64,000 bases of DNA from Roseimaritima ulvae (GCF_008065135.1 NZ_CP042914.1:7979404-8043403); one strand, 5' to 3'. Positions 25,463 through 36,140 are shown, counted from the stretch's first letter. Numbers and translations are program-made. Notes: generated by a model not told the origin, from the sequence alone.

Positions 25463-28186
25463 ATGAACAAGAAAACTGACGAGCTACGCCAGGAAATCGG
25501 CTTTTTGGGCGCGGAGCTGGGCGACACGATTCGTGAATTCGCCGGCGAGGAAGCCTACGAAATCGTCGAACAACTGCGTCGCGCGGCCTGGGACCGGCGG
25601 GTTGGCGTCGAACGCGCCGACGCTCGCATCAAACAACTGATCGCCGGCTTTGACGACGAACAAATGCGAGTCGTGATTCGGGCCTTCACCATCATCTTGG
25701 ATCTGTTCAACCTAGTGGAAGACCGCCGACGCGTGCAGGTACTGGGCGAACGAGCCCGCCAAGCCTACCCCGGCCCCCGCGCCGAATCGATCCGCGCCGC
25801 CATCTCGCAGTGCAAAGACAGTGGTAAATCGGCCGCGGAAGTTCAGAAGATCATCGATGCGTTGCACATCGACCTGGTCTTCACGGCCCACCCCACCGAA
25901 GCCAAACGCCGATCGGTACGCAGCAAACTGCGAGCGATCCGGCAGCTGCTGGAGGACTACAACTCGGATCCACTGCCCGAAGTTCGCGATCGGACCAAGC
26001 AACAGATTCGTACCGAAATCGCCAAACTGTGGCAAACCGACTTCATTCGTCCTTGGCGACCATCGGTGATGCAAGAGGTTGCCCGCGGCCTGTCGATCAA
26101 ACCGGTGCTGTGGAACGAAGTCCCTAGCATCACCAAGGAACTGCAAGCCGCCTTGCAGGAGTACTTTGGCGATCAGGTAACGCTCGGGCACGGCTGCATC
26201 ACCTTTGGCTCGTGGATCGGCGGCGACCGCGATGGACACCCCGGCGTGACCGCGGATGTCACCGAGGAAACCTTTGCCTGGCTGCGTCGCGAAGCGCTGC
26301 GGTTCCACCTGCAAGCTTGCGACCGCTTGTTCGAGTCGCTGAGCATTTCCACGCGGCAAACTGAACTGGATGAAAGCCTGGGCCAAGCGATCGATCAAGC
26401 CATCGAACGCTGGCCGCATCTGGAAAACCGCTTGGCTTCGCTGCCGCCCTGCGAATGGTTTCGCCGCTGGCTGTCGATCATGCGGTGGAAACTGGAGCAG
26501 GCTCAACTGGGCGACAAGGCGGAGGATGCCCAGGCGGCCTATCACACGGCCGAGCAGCTGGCAGAGGATCTGGAGATATTAAGTTCCGCCGTCCGTTCGC
26601 AGCGCGGCGGTCGGTACATAGCTACGGAGCTGAACAGCTGGGAAACTCAAATCAAAACGTTCGGCCTGCACCTGGCCAGATTGGACGTCCGACAAAACGC
26701 CAGCGTGTACAGCCAAGTCGTTAACGAATTGCTGCTGAAAAACGATTGGCATGCCGATCCGGATTCCCTCTGCGAAGCCGACCGCGTGAAGATTCTTTCA
26801 GAAACGCTCGGGCAAACGTCCTCGATCGATGCTTCGCAACTGTCGCCGATGACCCGCGAAACGCTGGACTTGTTCGCGGTGTTGCATCAGGTTGCAACCA
26901 AACATTCGCAGGCGGCCATCGGCGCGCATGTGATCAGCATGACCAGCGCGGCCAGTGACGTGTTGACCGTGTTGTGGTTGTGGCAACTGACTCGCGATCC
27001 CGACCAACCGGCGGTGTCTTGCATTCCGATCGCACCGCTGCTGGAAACCGTGGATGATTTAAAAGCCGGCCCCGCGATCCTGGCGGGCATGATGGCGATT
27101 CCCGCCTATCGCCAGCTGCTGCGGCAGCAAGACGACCAGCAAATGGTCATGCTGGGCTACTCCGACAGCACGAAAGATGGCGGTTACCTATCGGCCTGCT
27201 GGGCGCTGCATCAGGCGCAACAAGCCCTGGTCGACGAAGCCGCCAAACACGGTATCTCGCTGACCTTCTTTCACGGTCGCGGCGGATCGCTGGGCCGCGG
27301 CGGAGGACCGGCTGCGCGCAGCATCCTCTCTCTGCCCCGCGGCACGTTCCACGGTTCCCTCCGCTTGACCGAACAGGGTGAAGTGCTGGCCGACCGCTAC
27401 GACGATCCGGCGATCGCGCATCGACACCTGGAACAGCTGACTTGGTCGTCGCTGCTGGCCACCGGCGCCCAACGCAATGCCGATTCCCCAGCCTGGTACG
27501 TGCGAATGAACGAGATGGCCGAGACGTCGCTGCGAAGGTACCGCGAGCTGTTGGAGCAGCCCGACTTTGTGGCCTTTTTCCGCAGCGTGACACCGATTTC
27601 CGAAATCGAACAATTGCCAATCGGCTCGCGACCTTCGAGACGAAAACCCGACGGCGGCCTGTCGGACCTGCGCGCCATCCCCTGGGTGTTTTCCTGGACC
27701 CAATCCCGCTGCCTGATCCCGGCCTGGTACGGCATCGGCGCCGCCTTGGGGGACGCGGTCGACGACCCTCAGCAGCTGGCCGAACTGCAGTCGATGTACG
27801 CCAACTGGCCGTTCTTCCGCGCTTTGGTCGACAATGCTGAACTGGGACTGGCCAAATCGGACCTGGAAATCGCCAGCGAATACGCCGGTTTGGCGACGGA
27901 GCAAGAAAGCTTCCAGCAGCTCAGTTCGATGATCGCCGCGGAGTTTCGCGAGTCCTGCCGGGTCGTGCTGGCCCTGACCGGCCAAGCGGAATTGCTGGAC
28001 GGGATCCATTGGTTGAAGGAATCGATCCGCGTCCGCAACCGCTTCATCGATCCGCTGAACTTGATTCAGGTCGAGCTGCTCAAACGCGGACAAGCCTTCG
28101 CACCGGAAGACACGCCGATCGAATTGAGGCACCTGACGCGACTGTCCATCAAGGGCATTGCTTCCGGGATGCGGACCAGCGGCTGA
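25463..28186 (+). CDS. ppc: Phosphoenolpyruvate carboxylase
   Basis: This 907-aa cytoplasmic enzyme converts phosphoenolpyruvate and bicarbonate to oxaloacetate, refilling the TCA cycle. The catalytic His lies in VFTAHPTEAKRRSVRSKL (about residues 138-155), the phosphate-binding site in FGSWIGGDRDGHPGVT, and the second catalytic loop in FHGRGGSLGRGGGPAARSIL (about residue 603). The C-terminus ends in KGIASGMRTSG rather than the plant-type QNTG; related bacterial PEPC ends in a similar Gly. Length is normal. Single gene, divergent from the LRR protein and convergent with the DUF1501 gene. Confidence 0.97.
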   Translation: MNKKTDELRQEIGFLGAELGDTIREFAGEEAYEIVEQLRRAAWDRRVGVERADARIKQLIAGFDDEQMRVVIRAFTIILDLFNLVEDRRRVQVLGERARQAYPGPRAESIRAAISQCKDSGKSAAEVQKIIDALHIDLVFTAHPTEAKRRSVRSKLRAIRQLLEDYNSDPLPEVRDRTKQQIRTEIAKLWQTDFIRPWRPSVMQEVARGLSIKPVLWNEVPSITKELQAALQEYFGDQVTLGHGCITFGSWIGGDRDGHPGVTADVTEETFAWLRREALRFHLQACDRLFESLSISTRQTELDESLGQAIDQAIERWPHLENRLASLPPCEWFRRWLSIMRWKLEQAQLGDKAEDAQAAYHTAEQLAEDLEILSSAVRSQRGGRYIATELNSWETQIKTFGLHLARLDVRQNASVYSQVVNELLLKNDWHADPDSLCEADRVKILSETLGQTSSIDASQLSPMTRETLDLFAVLHQVATKHSQAAIGAHVISMTSAASDVLTVLWLWQLTRDPDQPAVSCIPIAPLLETVDDLKAGPAILAGMMAIPAYRQLLRQQDDQQMVMLGYSDSTKDGGYLSACWALHQAQQALVDEAAKHGISLTFFHGRGGSLGRGGGPAARSILSLPRGTFHGSLRLTEQGEVLADRYDDPAIAHRHLEQLTWSSLLATGAQRNADSPAWYVRMNEMAETSLRRYRELLEQPDFVAFFRSVTPISEIEQLPIGSRPSRRKPDGGLSDLRAIPWVFSWTQSRCLIPAWYGIGAALGDAVDDPQQLAELQSMYANWPFFRALVDNAELGLAKSDLEIASEYAGLATEQESFQQLSSMIAAEFRESCRVVLALTGQAELLDGIHWLKESIRVRNRFIDPLNLIQVELLKRGQAFAPEDTPIELRHLTRLSIKGIASGMRTSG

Positions 28187-28216
28187 TCCCTGGCCGCTGG
28201 ACGGCGACCGGAACGC

Positions 28217-29647
28217 TTACGCCAAAATGTCGTGTACGACGTTCCCGTGAACGTCGGTCAAACGAAAATCGCGACCGGCGTAGCGGTAGGTCAGTGCGGT
28301 GTGATCAAAGCCCAACAGATGCAAGATTGTGGCGTGCAGGTCATGCACGTGGACGCGATCTTCGACCGCCTTTAATCCGACTTCATCCGTCACGCCGTGC
28401 ACGTGACCGCCTTTGACGCCGCCACCGGCCATCCAGATCGAAAACCCATCGTGGTGATGGTCGCGTCCGGGACGTGGTCCAACCGGTAACTGCACGGTGG
28501 GCGTACGGCCGATTTCCCCGCCCCAAATCACCAGCGTGTCTTCCAACATGCCCTGCTGCTGCAAGTCGGTTAACAGCGCCGCCAGCGGTTGATCGCTCTC
28601 TTTGCACAGCCGCTTGTGATTGACGTCGATGTTGGCATGCGAGTCCCAGGGCTGGCCGGCGCCGTGATAAACCTGCACATAGCGAACGCCCCGCTGTGCC
28701 AGCCGTCGCGCGATCAACAGCTGTCGGCCTTGCTGCGTATCGCCGTAAAGTTCGCGGATCGATTCGGGTTCCAAGCGGACGTCGAAGGCATCGCGAGCTT
28801 CCGCCTGCATTCGAAACGCCAACTCCAACGATTCGATGCGGGTCTCTAACTGCGGATCACTATCTCGGTCAGCCAGATGCTGCCGATTCAGCTGCTGAAT
28901 CAACTGCATTTGCCGCTGCTGTTGCTTGTGGGGCAAGAAGTCGTTGTTGATATTGGCCACCAACTGCTCGGGATCGGTGTGCTGACTGTCGACATACGTC
29001 CCCTGGTAGATGCCCGGCAGGAAGGCGCTGCGCCAATTGGCCGTGGCGGCGGTTGGCAAACCGGTGGGGCACATCACCACAAACCCGGGCAAACTTTGGT
29101 TTTCCGTACCCAACCCATACAACGCCCAAGAGCCGACGCAGGGACGCGGTCGCACGATGTCGCCGCAATTCATCATCATCAGACCGGGTTCATGATTGGG
29201 CACATCGGTGACCATCGACCGAATCACACACAGCTTATCCGCATGCCGAGCCAGTTTCGGGAACAGATCGCTGATCTCCACACCGGATTCGCCGTGCTTG
29301 CGGAACTTAAACGGCGACGCATGAGCCACACCACCGAGCCGTCGGTCTTTGCTAAGCGCCGGATCGATGGTTTTGCCGTGAAACTTTTGCAGCGCGGGTT
29401 TGGGATCGAACGTATCGACCTGGGAAGGACCGCCGTTGGCGAACACGTGGATCACGCGTTTGGCTTTGCCCGGAAAATGCGGTTCGCGTTGGCCGAGCGA
29501 AGACGAGGCGTCCACCACACCGTCCGCCCTCGTCTGGCCGGCCAATAAATCGGCCAGCGCCAGCGATCCCAACCCCAACCCGCTGCGTTGCAGCAAGCTG
29601 CGGCGAGACAGTCCCAGCGACAACCGTTGATGACTTTGGTGACTCAT
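28217..29647 (-). CDS. DUF1501 family secreted protein (first operon)
   Basis: The 476-aa protein carries a Tat-like signal (LSRRSLLQRSGLGLGSLALADLLAG) and the DUF1501 hallmarks AKRVIHVFANGGPSQVDTFDPK near the start and RDHHHDGFSIWMAGGGVKGG near the end. The fold is related to alkaline phosphatase/sulfatase, yet no enzymatic activity has been assigned to the family. It begins five bases after the stop of the CxxCH-DUF1549/DUF1553 gene. This is the standard planctomycete pair and indicates one transcript. Start chosen at the ATG preceding SHQSHQRL; TTG/GTG alternatives lie three and one codons upstream. Confidence 0.9.
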   Translation of the reverse strand: MSHQSHQRLSLGLSRRSLLQRSGLGLGSLALADLLAGQTRADGVVDASSSLGQREPHFPGKAKRVIHVFANGGPSQVDTFDPKPALQKFHGKTIDPALSKDRRLGGVAHASPFKFRKHGESGVEISDLFPKLARHADKLCVIRSMVTDVPNHEPGLMMMNCGDIVRPRPCVGSWALYGLGTENQSLPGFVVMCPTGLPTAATANWRSAFLPGIYQGTYVDSQHTDPEQLVANINNDFLPHKQQQRQMQLIQQLNRQHLADRDSDPQLETRIESLELAFRMQAEARDAFDVRLEPESIRELYGDTQQGRQLLIARRLAQRGVRYVQVYHGAGQPWDSHANIDVNHKRLCKESDQPLAALLTDLQQQGMLEDTLVIWGGEIGRTPTVQLPVGPRPGRDHHHDGFSIWMAGGGVKGGHVHGVTDEVGLKAVEDRVHVHDLHATILHLLGFDHTALTYRYAGRDFRLTDVHGNVVHDILA

Positions 29648-29652
29648 CACTA

Positions 29653-32600
29653 TCAATCCAAGTAGAGAAATTCATTGGTCAGCAACAGAGCCTGCGCCAA
29701 CTGGGCGAATGGTTCCAAGGGCGGTGGCGGCGGTGCGGAAAAGTCGCTGCGGCTGTCCCACTGCTGTCCCTTGATCGCCCCGGCCGTCCCTTCCAGGACC
29801 AACCGCCAGCGAAACGCATCGCTGGTCGCTCGCCCACGGCAGTCCACAACCACTTCCACAAATTGTCCTTTGCGAACGGTCACCTGCTCCGCAGCCAGCT
29901 CCGCTGCATCGTCAAGTAACTGCCAGCTGCCCGCCTGGCTGCCATCGGGCAAGACCAGTCGAGCCTGAATGCCATCCCCCGCATCGCGGGCGTGCTCGAT
30001 TTGTCCAGTGATGCGGATGGTGCCGTCGGCCGGCGCCACCCAACGCATGATGATTGCCTGCTGGTCCGTCCGGCCCGGGTGCCCGCCCACCGACGTCGCG
30101 CGAAGATGTCCAAGTTGTGGATCGGGAAATTCGGGGCCGGCCTGATAAAGTTTTCCGGTCCAAAACCGCAATGGCGAAAAGAGCCGATCATCGGCAGTCC
30201 GTTCGGCAGGCCCGTAGCCGTACTGCCAGGTGCCACTGCCCTGCTCTGCCGCTGGCTGAGAACTAGCAAGAAAAGCTTCGGCCAACCGCTGTTCGCTGGG
30301 CGTCGGCGGGCGGACGAAGATACGTTGAAACAGCGCCTCGATATCCGCCTTGCGGTCTTCTCCCCCGCCGCTCGAACCAACCGCTTCACTGATCCGTTTG
30401 GCACAGTCGGCGACAAAGGGATGATTCATCGCAAACAAGGCCTGTTGCGGAATCGTGGTCTCCGAACGCGACGCTGTGGAGGCGAAAGACGAAGCAAAAT
30501 CGAAAGTCCGCAACATCGGGTCCAGCTCCACGCGATCGATGTACGCGTACAGCGAGCGACGATTGGGGTACGGAATGTCCGACAAATGCACCGAACGACC
30601 GCCCACGGTAGTGTCCAAGTTTCCGCTGACGGCCAGCAACGCATCCCGCATCGACTCGAAATCCAGTCGCCGACGATTCTGTCGCCACAGCCATCGATTG
30701 GAAGGATCGATCTGCTCTGCGGCGTCGTTCGCGGCACAGGACTGCTGATACGTATTGCTCAGCAGAATCGATCGATGCAACGACTTCAGCGACCACCCTT
30801 GCGCCATCAGCTGCGACGCCAGGTGGTCCAGCAATTCGGGATGGCTCGGCGGATCGCTTCGCAAACCAAAGTCATCCAAACTGGTCGCCAGACCTTGGCC
30901 AAAGTACCGCGACCAAATCCGGTTGACGACCAACCGCGAAGTCAGCGGATTGTCCGCCGCCGTGATCGCTTCGGCCAGTTCACGCCGTCCGCTGCCTTCG
31001 GAAAACGGCTGCCGGTCATCGCCTTGCAGAATCGACAGGAATTGTCGCGGCACCCGTTTGCCGCGTCGATTGCGTTCGCCCCGCAGCAGCACGGCGGGTG
31101 TGATCGGTTTGTCGACATCGACCAAAACCATCGCTCGCGGCGGAGCTCCGGGATGAGTCGCTTCGACTTCCGTGATGGCTTTCTGCAAATCGCCCTGAGT
31201 GCGTCGAGCCTTACCGAGCAGTCGGGCGGCGGTCACAACCGCGTCCACGTCCAGATCAAACAGACCACCTGAGCCCAACAGCGCCACACGGATCGCTTCG
31301 CGGTCCGCATCCGCCAGTTTGGTCGCCTCCGCATCGTTCGCTCGCGCGGCGGCCCACTGCTGAAGCACGTCGCGGAACAACGTCCCATAGGCCGTCACCA
31401 AGGCTTGCCGGGTGTTGGGTTTCTCGGCGGCCAACTTTTGCTGCACGATCGGGTTTAAAGACTGGCTGGCGGCCCATTGTTTGTGAAACGCCGGGGCGCG
31501 TTTTTGATAGGCCGGTTCTTTTAGTGCCAGCCCCTGCATCAAGGGCCCCAACACAGCGTCGTCCTGCAGTTTGCCCGAGCGGACGCGGCGGTCTAGATCC
31601 GCCGCAAAGGGCGTCATCGCAAACTCTTTGACCTTGTGCTTCGTGAGAATACCGCGAATTTGAATTTTGCGAGTGACCGTCATGTCATAGTAGCCGGCCA
31701 TGTATTGTTCGACGGACTGCCGCAAGTCGTTGATCGCAGTGCGACGCAGATCCTTGCCGTACTGTTCCCAGGCCTGTTGCTTGCTGGCCAGTTGCGTTTC
31801 AAAATCCCGGACTTCCGCGGGCGATGGTTGCTGTGCATCGATGACGGGCAGACGTTCCGGGATTTCGCAGGAAGCGAACACACCGTACAGCGAATAGTAG
31901 TCTTCGGTTGGCACGGGATCGTATTTATGGTCGTGGCATCGCGCACAGGAGACGGTCAGCCCCATCAGGCCGCGAGTCACCACATCGATCTTGTCAGCCG
32001 CTTGTTCCAGTCCATTGTTGCGAAACCGCGGCCCCACGGTCAGGAAACCCAACGCCGCCAACTCCGGTGCATCTGGAGAATCGGCGTAATAGTCGGCGGC
32101 CAACTGTTCTTGAACGAATCGATCGTAAGGTTTGTCTTCGTTCAAGGAACGAATCACATAGTCGCGGTAAGTATACGCATAGGGGTAACGCAGCTCCGCT
32201 TGAGCCTGCCAGTCGCGGGTGTCGGCATAACGTGCCAGATCCAACCAGTACCGTGCCCAGCGTTCGCCGAACTGCGGTGAATTCAACAACCGAGTGATGA
32301 CCTTCTCAAACGCCAACGTATCGTCCGCGGGATCGTTTACGAATGCAGCGACATCGGCGGCCGTGGGTGGCAGACCGGTAACATCAAACGTGGCGCGGCG
32401 AATCAGCGTGCGACGATCGGCCGGCGGGGCGGGTTGCAAGCCGGCATCGTCTAAGCCCTGCAGGATGAAGGCATCGATGGGCGTGAGAGCCCAGTCGGGG
32501 TCCGACGTTTCGGGAATCGCGGGCGGGCGAATCGGCTGAAACGACCAGTGCTGCGCGGCGGCGGCCGTGATCGCGGTTTGATCGCCCAGAGCGGCAGCCG

Positions 32601-32982
32601 GTCGCTCGTCTCCCGGCCAGGGCAAGCCGATCTTGACCCACCGCTCGAGCACGGCGATTTCGGCTTCTTCCAGCGGATCGTCCGGCGGCATCAGCTCCAT
32701 GCCGTCCTCCCCGCGAATGGCCTTCAAAATCAGCGAAGCGTCGGTGTCCCGCGGCTTGGCAGCGGGGCCACTCAGCCCCCCCTTGAGAATCAACTCGCGT
32801 GAATCGAGCCGCAGATCCGATTCCTGAATTTCCGCCGCGTGACACTCCTGACAACGGTCGATCAGCAGCGGCCGCACGTGGTTTTCAAAAAACTGTTCGC
32901 GGGGGGTCAGCCCATCCGCAGCCGCCGGCAGGGCAGCCACGACACAGCTGATCCAAAATACAGCAGTCAACAAGCGAGGCAT
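29653..32982 (-). CDS. CxxCH-DUF1549-DUF1553 secreted protein (first operon)
   Basis: The 1109-aa exported protein has a signal peptide (MPRLLTAVFWISCVVAALPA) and a planctomycete cytochrome-like N-domain with C44-x2-C47-H48. DUF1549 follows (WSFQPIRPPAIPETSDPDWA, PIDAFILQGL, RRATFDVTGLPPT, FGERWARYWLDLARYADTRD). DUF1553 then covers about residues 640-900 (LAEAITAADNPLTSRLVVNRIW, YQQSCAANDAAEQIDPSNR, WRQNRRRLDFESMRDALLAV). A C-terminal extension of about 200 residues looks like beta-structure (DGTIRITGQIEHARDAGDGI). It pairs with the DUF1501 gene 5 bp downstream. Probably a periplasmic redox or glycan-related protein; reaction unknown. Confidence 0.9.
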   Translation of the reverse strand: MPRLLTAVFWISCVVAALPAAADGLTPREQFFENHVRPLLIDRCQECHAAEIQESDLRLDSRELILKGGLSGPAAKPRDTDASLILKAIRGEDGMELMPPDDPLEEAEIAVLERWVKIGLPWPGDERPAAALGDQTAITAAAAQHWSFQPIRPPAIPETSDPDWALTPIDAFILQGLDDAGLQPAPPADRRTLIRRATFDVTGLPPTAADVAAFVNDPADDTLAFEKVITRLLNSPQFGERWARYWLDLARYADTRDWQAQAELRYPYAYTYRDYVIRSLNEDKPYDRFVQEQLAADYYADSPDAPELAALGFLTVGPRFRNNGLEQAADKIDVVTRGLMGLTVSCARCHDHKYDPVPTEDYYSLYGVFASCEIPERLPVIDAQQPSPAEVRDFETQLASKQQAWEQYGKDLRRTAINDLRQSVEQYMAGYYDMTVTRKIQIRGILTKHKVKEFAMTPFAADLDRRVRSGKLQDDAVLGPLMQGLALKEPAYQKRAPAFHKQWAASQSLNPIVQQKLAAEKPNTRQALVTAYGTLFRDVLQQWAAARANDAEATKLADADREAIRVALLGSGGLFDLDVDAVVTAARLLGKARRTQGDLQKAITEVEATHPGAPPRAMVLVDVDKPITPAVLLRGERNRRGKRVPRQFLSILQGDDRQPFSEGSGRRELAEAITAADNPLTSRLVVNRIWSRYFGQGLATSLDDFGLRSDPPSHPELLDHLASQLMAQGWSLKSLHRSILLSNTYQQSCAANDAAEQIDPSNRWLWRQNRRRLDFESMRDALLAVSGNLDTTVGGRSVHLSDIPYPNRRSLYAYIDRVELDPMLRTFDFASSFASTASRSETTIPQQALFAMNHPFVADCAKRISEAVGSSGGGEDRKADIEALFQRIFVRPPTPSEQRLAEAFLASSQPAAEQGSGTWQYGYGPAERTADDRLFSPLRFWTGKLYQAGPEFPDPQLGHLRATSVGGHPGRTDQQAIIMRWVAPADGTIRITGQIEHARDAGDGIQARLVLPDGSQAGSWQLLDDAAELAAEQVTVRKGQFVEVVVDCRGRATSDAFRWRLVLEGTAGAIKGQQWDSRSDFSAPPPPPLEPFAQLAQALLLTNEFLYLD

Positions 32983-33114
32983 GGCAGAACAATCGGGGGG
33001 GAGGGGCAACAGTCTAACGGGATTGGTTTATTGTAGCTCAATACGTTTGTCGCCCCAGTCGTTAAACCAACAAAACGGCAGGCGGACGTCATGATTTCGC
33101 TCGCCTGTGGGCTA

Positions 33115-33799
33115 TCGTTTAACCCGTAGCCGCAGGAGCCTCAAAACGTTCTGCCCACACCTTCAAACCTGACAGGCTCCGTAGGCGCAGGCGTGGTCCG
33201 CCGAAGCGTGTGGATCGAAGCCAACAGGTGATGTGGATCGAGCGTCTTACCAACATCCGCGGCAGCCCGCAGCTAGCTCGTTTAACCCGTAGCCGCAGGA
33301 GCCTCAAAACGTTCTGCCCACACCTTCAAACCTGACAGGCTCCGTAGGCGCAGGCGTGGTCCGCGGCGCGTATAGATCGAAGCCAACAGGTGATGTGGAT
33401 CGAGCGTCTTGCAACATCCGCGGCAGCCCGCGCCGGCGCCTGCGGCTACGGGTTAAACGATTGCGCCGCAGGAGCCTCAAAACGTTCTGCCCACACCTTC
33501 AAACCTGACAGGCTCCGTAGGCGCAGGCGTGGTCCGCCGAAGCGTGTGGATCGAAGCCAACAGGTGATGTGGATCGAGCGTACTTGCCAACATCCGCGGC
33601 AGCCCGCGGCTAGCTCGTTTAACCCGTAGCCGCAGGAGCCTCAAAACGTTCTGCCCACACCTTCAAACCTGACAGGCTCCGTAGGCGCAGGCGTGGTCCG
33701 CCGAAGCGTGTGGATCGAAGCCAACAGGTGATGTGGATCGAGCGTCTTGCCAACATCCGCGGCAGCCCGCGCCGGCGCCTGCGGCTACGGGTTAAACGA
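33115..33799. repeat. Four-unit array of ~163-173-bp repeats with terminal inverted repeats (array 1)
   Basis: Unit anchors GCAGGAGCCTC lie at 33132, 33295, 33468 and 33632. The array opens with TCGTTTAACCCGTAGCC (33115) and closes with its reverse complement GGCTACGGGTTAAACGA (ends 33799). Internal junctions are TCGTTTAACCCGTAGCC type (units 1/2 and 3/4) or GGCTACGGGTTAAACGA type (2/3). The same family forms the larger array at 47086-48498 and a disrupted copy at 55745-56133. The first 100 bp upstream (33009-33114) hold nothing recognisable. Open frames inside are by-products. Confidence 0.92.
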
Positions 33800-33866
33800 A
33801 CCAGCGCGTCGACCACTACAATGGGTTGTGCCATTTTCAGCGTCCTCAATCAACGGAAAGGTCACG

Positions 33867-36140
33867 ATGCATTGGCATATCCGAAGCCAAAGCAAGTTAA
33901 CCGCCACGCCTGCCGTTCACCTGAGCATGGCTGTCTGCCTGCTGGTTGTCGCCGAGGGTTGCCAGCGCGAGGCAACTGTGGCCAGCCCGCAAACGGACGT
34001 CACCGAACACTATCCCGGCGCCCATCATCCGGCCAAGACTTCTGCGACGGTTTTCTTCACCCAGCAAGCCGATGGTTTCGTTGCATTCCCATTCCTTTCG
34101 TCCCAAAACGTGGACGAGTTTATCGCGGAAGTCAACGCACGCGACGTTCGCAAACTGACACTCAAACCCCATCCACAGTTGCGTCGCCCCGGGCGATTGT
34201 CGGTCGCGGAACAACTGGCCCTGCTTCCGAAAATCATCCGTGGCTGCCCAAACATCGAATCACTTCGGCTACATGAATGGACTCTCCGAATCAGTGCCCT
34301 CGCCATCGCGGCCCAATCCGAAAACCTGCAAGAACTGGCGGTGCTGTCCTGCACCGTCATCAACGAACCCGTCGACGCCGCGGCGCCGGGCTCGTCCAAC
34401 TTGCGTACGCTGACGCTGACCAGTTGTCTCGGCGGCCGCGAGGCCAAATCCAACACCGACGAACCTTATATCGCTTGGACCAATACGATAGACCAGTCCT
34501 GGGCGCAACTGCTTGCCTGGACGCCCAAGCTCGAAGAGCTGCGTATCCGGGCGCACTTCCGAGAACAAGGCACCATCGTCGGAACCGACTGGCCGCTTGG
34601 CGAACTTTCAAACCTGCGAACCGTGCATCTTGGAGACTACGTCCAAGACGCACTCGTTACGAAACTGTTAACCGAGACGCCTAATCTGGAATCACTTAGC
34701 CTGTCGAGTGAACAACTTACCGGCGCGGACTGGATGCCGAACAAGCTCTCGGCGATTCGCGACCTGGAACTGTATGGCTGCAAGGGCATCTCGCCGGAAA
34801 AAATGGAGGCCGTCCTCCCCTCCGCTCCTCTGCTTAAATCATTCAGCCTAAGCATCTGGCGCGACTCGTTGACGGCCCGTTTTGACTTTTCGAAATCCAA
34901 AAACCTTCAGAAACTATTCATCGCGGCCCCTGGCAACAAATCACACCTGAGTTTTCGAGGACTATCGGCGGCAACGGAACTGGAGTCGTTGACGCTTCGA
35001 GGCATGTCAGCAGAAGCGTTGTCGAGCGTGAAGCTGTCGCAATTTGAAAAGCTGCGGACACTCCACCTCGTTAGTTACGGCGCAACGCAAAACGTACTTG
35101 CCGACCTGCCAGCATCCTTGGAATCGATCCGCTTGGCGAGCTTTGCAAAAACGAAGTCGGAGCCCGCAACCGCGGGCGCAAGCTTTGCTCACCTCACTCA
35201 GCTAACGTCCTTTACATTCGATGGCGGCTCGTTGGAAGCGGAACTGATTGAATCGTTGCCAAGCAGCGTCACCGCTCTGGCACTGCATCATTGCGACATG
35301 CCCAACAGCAGCGTTGCGGCGCTATTGTCGCGACTCGAGCGTCTGGAAACGCTCAGCCTAACGTGGCTGCACGGAGGACGAGGATACGCCGACGATCCGG
35401 GAGCGGTCACGGGAGAGGGCTGGGACTTTGCCTGCGGGGACCAACTGCGGACGCTGGACCTGAGCAAGTGTTTTTTCCTGGAAGACGAATTGATTCAGCG
35501 GATATCCGAGCAGCTAACGGGTTTGGAATCTTTAAAGCTGGCTGAGCAACGTTTTTTGACGGGCCGCAACTGGCAGCTTAACCGTTTACCCAAGCTGAAA
35601 GAATTGGACCTGCGCGAGCTACCCAAACTGACAGACAACACGCTCCAACAACTGCCGACGTCGCTGAAATCGTTGCGGGTCGAGGACTGTGATCAATTGA
35701 CCGGAGACGCATGGCAGTTGGACGCGTTTGGCAAGATGACCGAGTTACGAATCGCCAAGTGTGATTCGCTGCGATCACTGGGCGGCAAGCTGCCGGCATC
35801 GCTGGAAAGGTTGAACGCCCGCTATTGTCCGCACCTGCTGTGCTCCGAGCTCGACTATTCCTCGTTCGCTCAACTGCAACAATTTTCGCTGACCGACTGT
35901 TACGAGTTCGATGTCAAACGCTTGTTCGTGGAGTTACCCCAACACGCCGATTCCCTTCGAACGCTGACATTGACGGGCTGTGAGTCGCTGCAGGACGCGG
36001 ACTGGGACATGTCCGCGCTGAATGACACACTACAGATCGTGATCTACGACGAAGCGGACCCGGCCTACCGAGGCGGACTGAACAAAGACCTGGGCGAGCA
36101 ACTGCAGCAACAATTACCGGACAGTGTGATCGTGTTGTAG
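33867..36140 (+). CDS. LRR-containing lipoprotein of unknown function
   Basis: The 757-aa protein starts at ATG 33867 with GGAAAGG six bases upstream. A hydrophobic signal, AVHLSMAVCLLVVAEGCQRE, ends in a lipobox-like A-E-G-C, so it is probably lipid-anchored. From residue ~100 to the end there are irregular leucine-rich repeats (LRTLTLTSCLGG, LESLSLSSEQLTGADW, LRTLHLVSYGATQ, LKELDLRELPKLTDNTLQQL, LESLKLAEQRFLTG, SLRTLTLTGCESLQDADW). No enzymatic motif is seen. It sits directly after repeat array 1, whose last unit ends 67 bp before the start codon and forms part of its leader. Role unknown; surface binding likely. Confidence 0.78.
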   Translation: MHWHIRSQSKLTATPAVHLSMAVCLLVVAEGCQREATVASPQTDVTEHYPGAHHPAKTSATVFFTQQADGFVAFPFLSSQNVDEFIAEVNARDVRKLTLKPHPQLRRPGRLSVAEQLALLPKIIRGCPNIESLRLHEWTLRISALAIAAQSENLQELAVLSCTVINEPVDAAAPGSSNLRTLTLTSCLGGREAKSNTDEPYIAWTNTIDQSWAQLLAWTPKLEELRIRAHFREQGTIVGTDWPLGELSNLRTVHLGDYVQDALVTKLLTETPNLESLSLSSEQLTGADWMPNKLSAIRDLELYGCKGISPEKMEAVLPSAPLLKSFSLSIWRDSLTARFDFSKSKNLQKLFIAAPGNKSHLSFRGLSAATELESLTLRGMSAEALSSVKLSQFEKLRTLHLVSYGATQNVLADLPASLESIRLASFAKTKSEPATAGASFAHLTQLTSFTFDGGSLEAELIESLPSSVTALALHHCDMPNSSVAALLSRLERLETLSLTWLHGGRGYADDPGAVTGEGWDFACGDQLRTLDLSKCFFLEDELIQRISEQLTGLESLKLAEQRFLTGRNWQLNRLPKLKELDLRELPKLTDNTLQQLPTSLKSLRVEDCDQLTGDAWQLDAFGKMTELRIAKCDSLRSLGGKLPASLERLNARYCPHLLCSELDYSSFAQLQQFSLTDCYEFDVKRLFVELPQHADSLRTLTLTGCESLQDADWDMSALNDTLQIVIYDEADPAYRGGLNKDLGEQLQQQLPDSVIVL

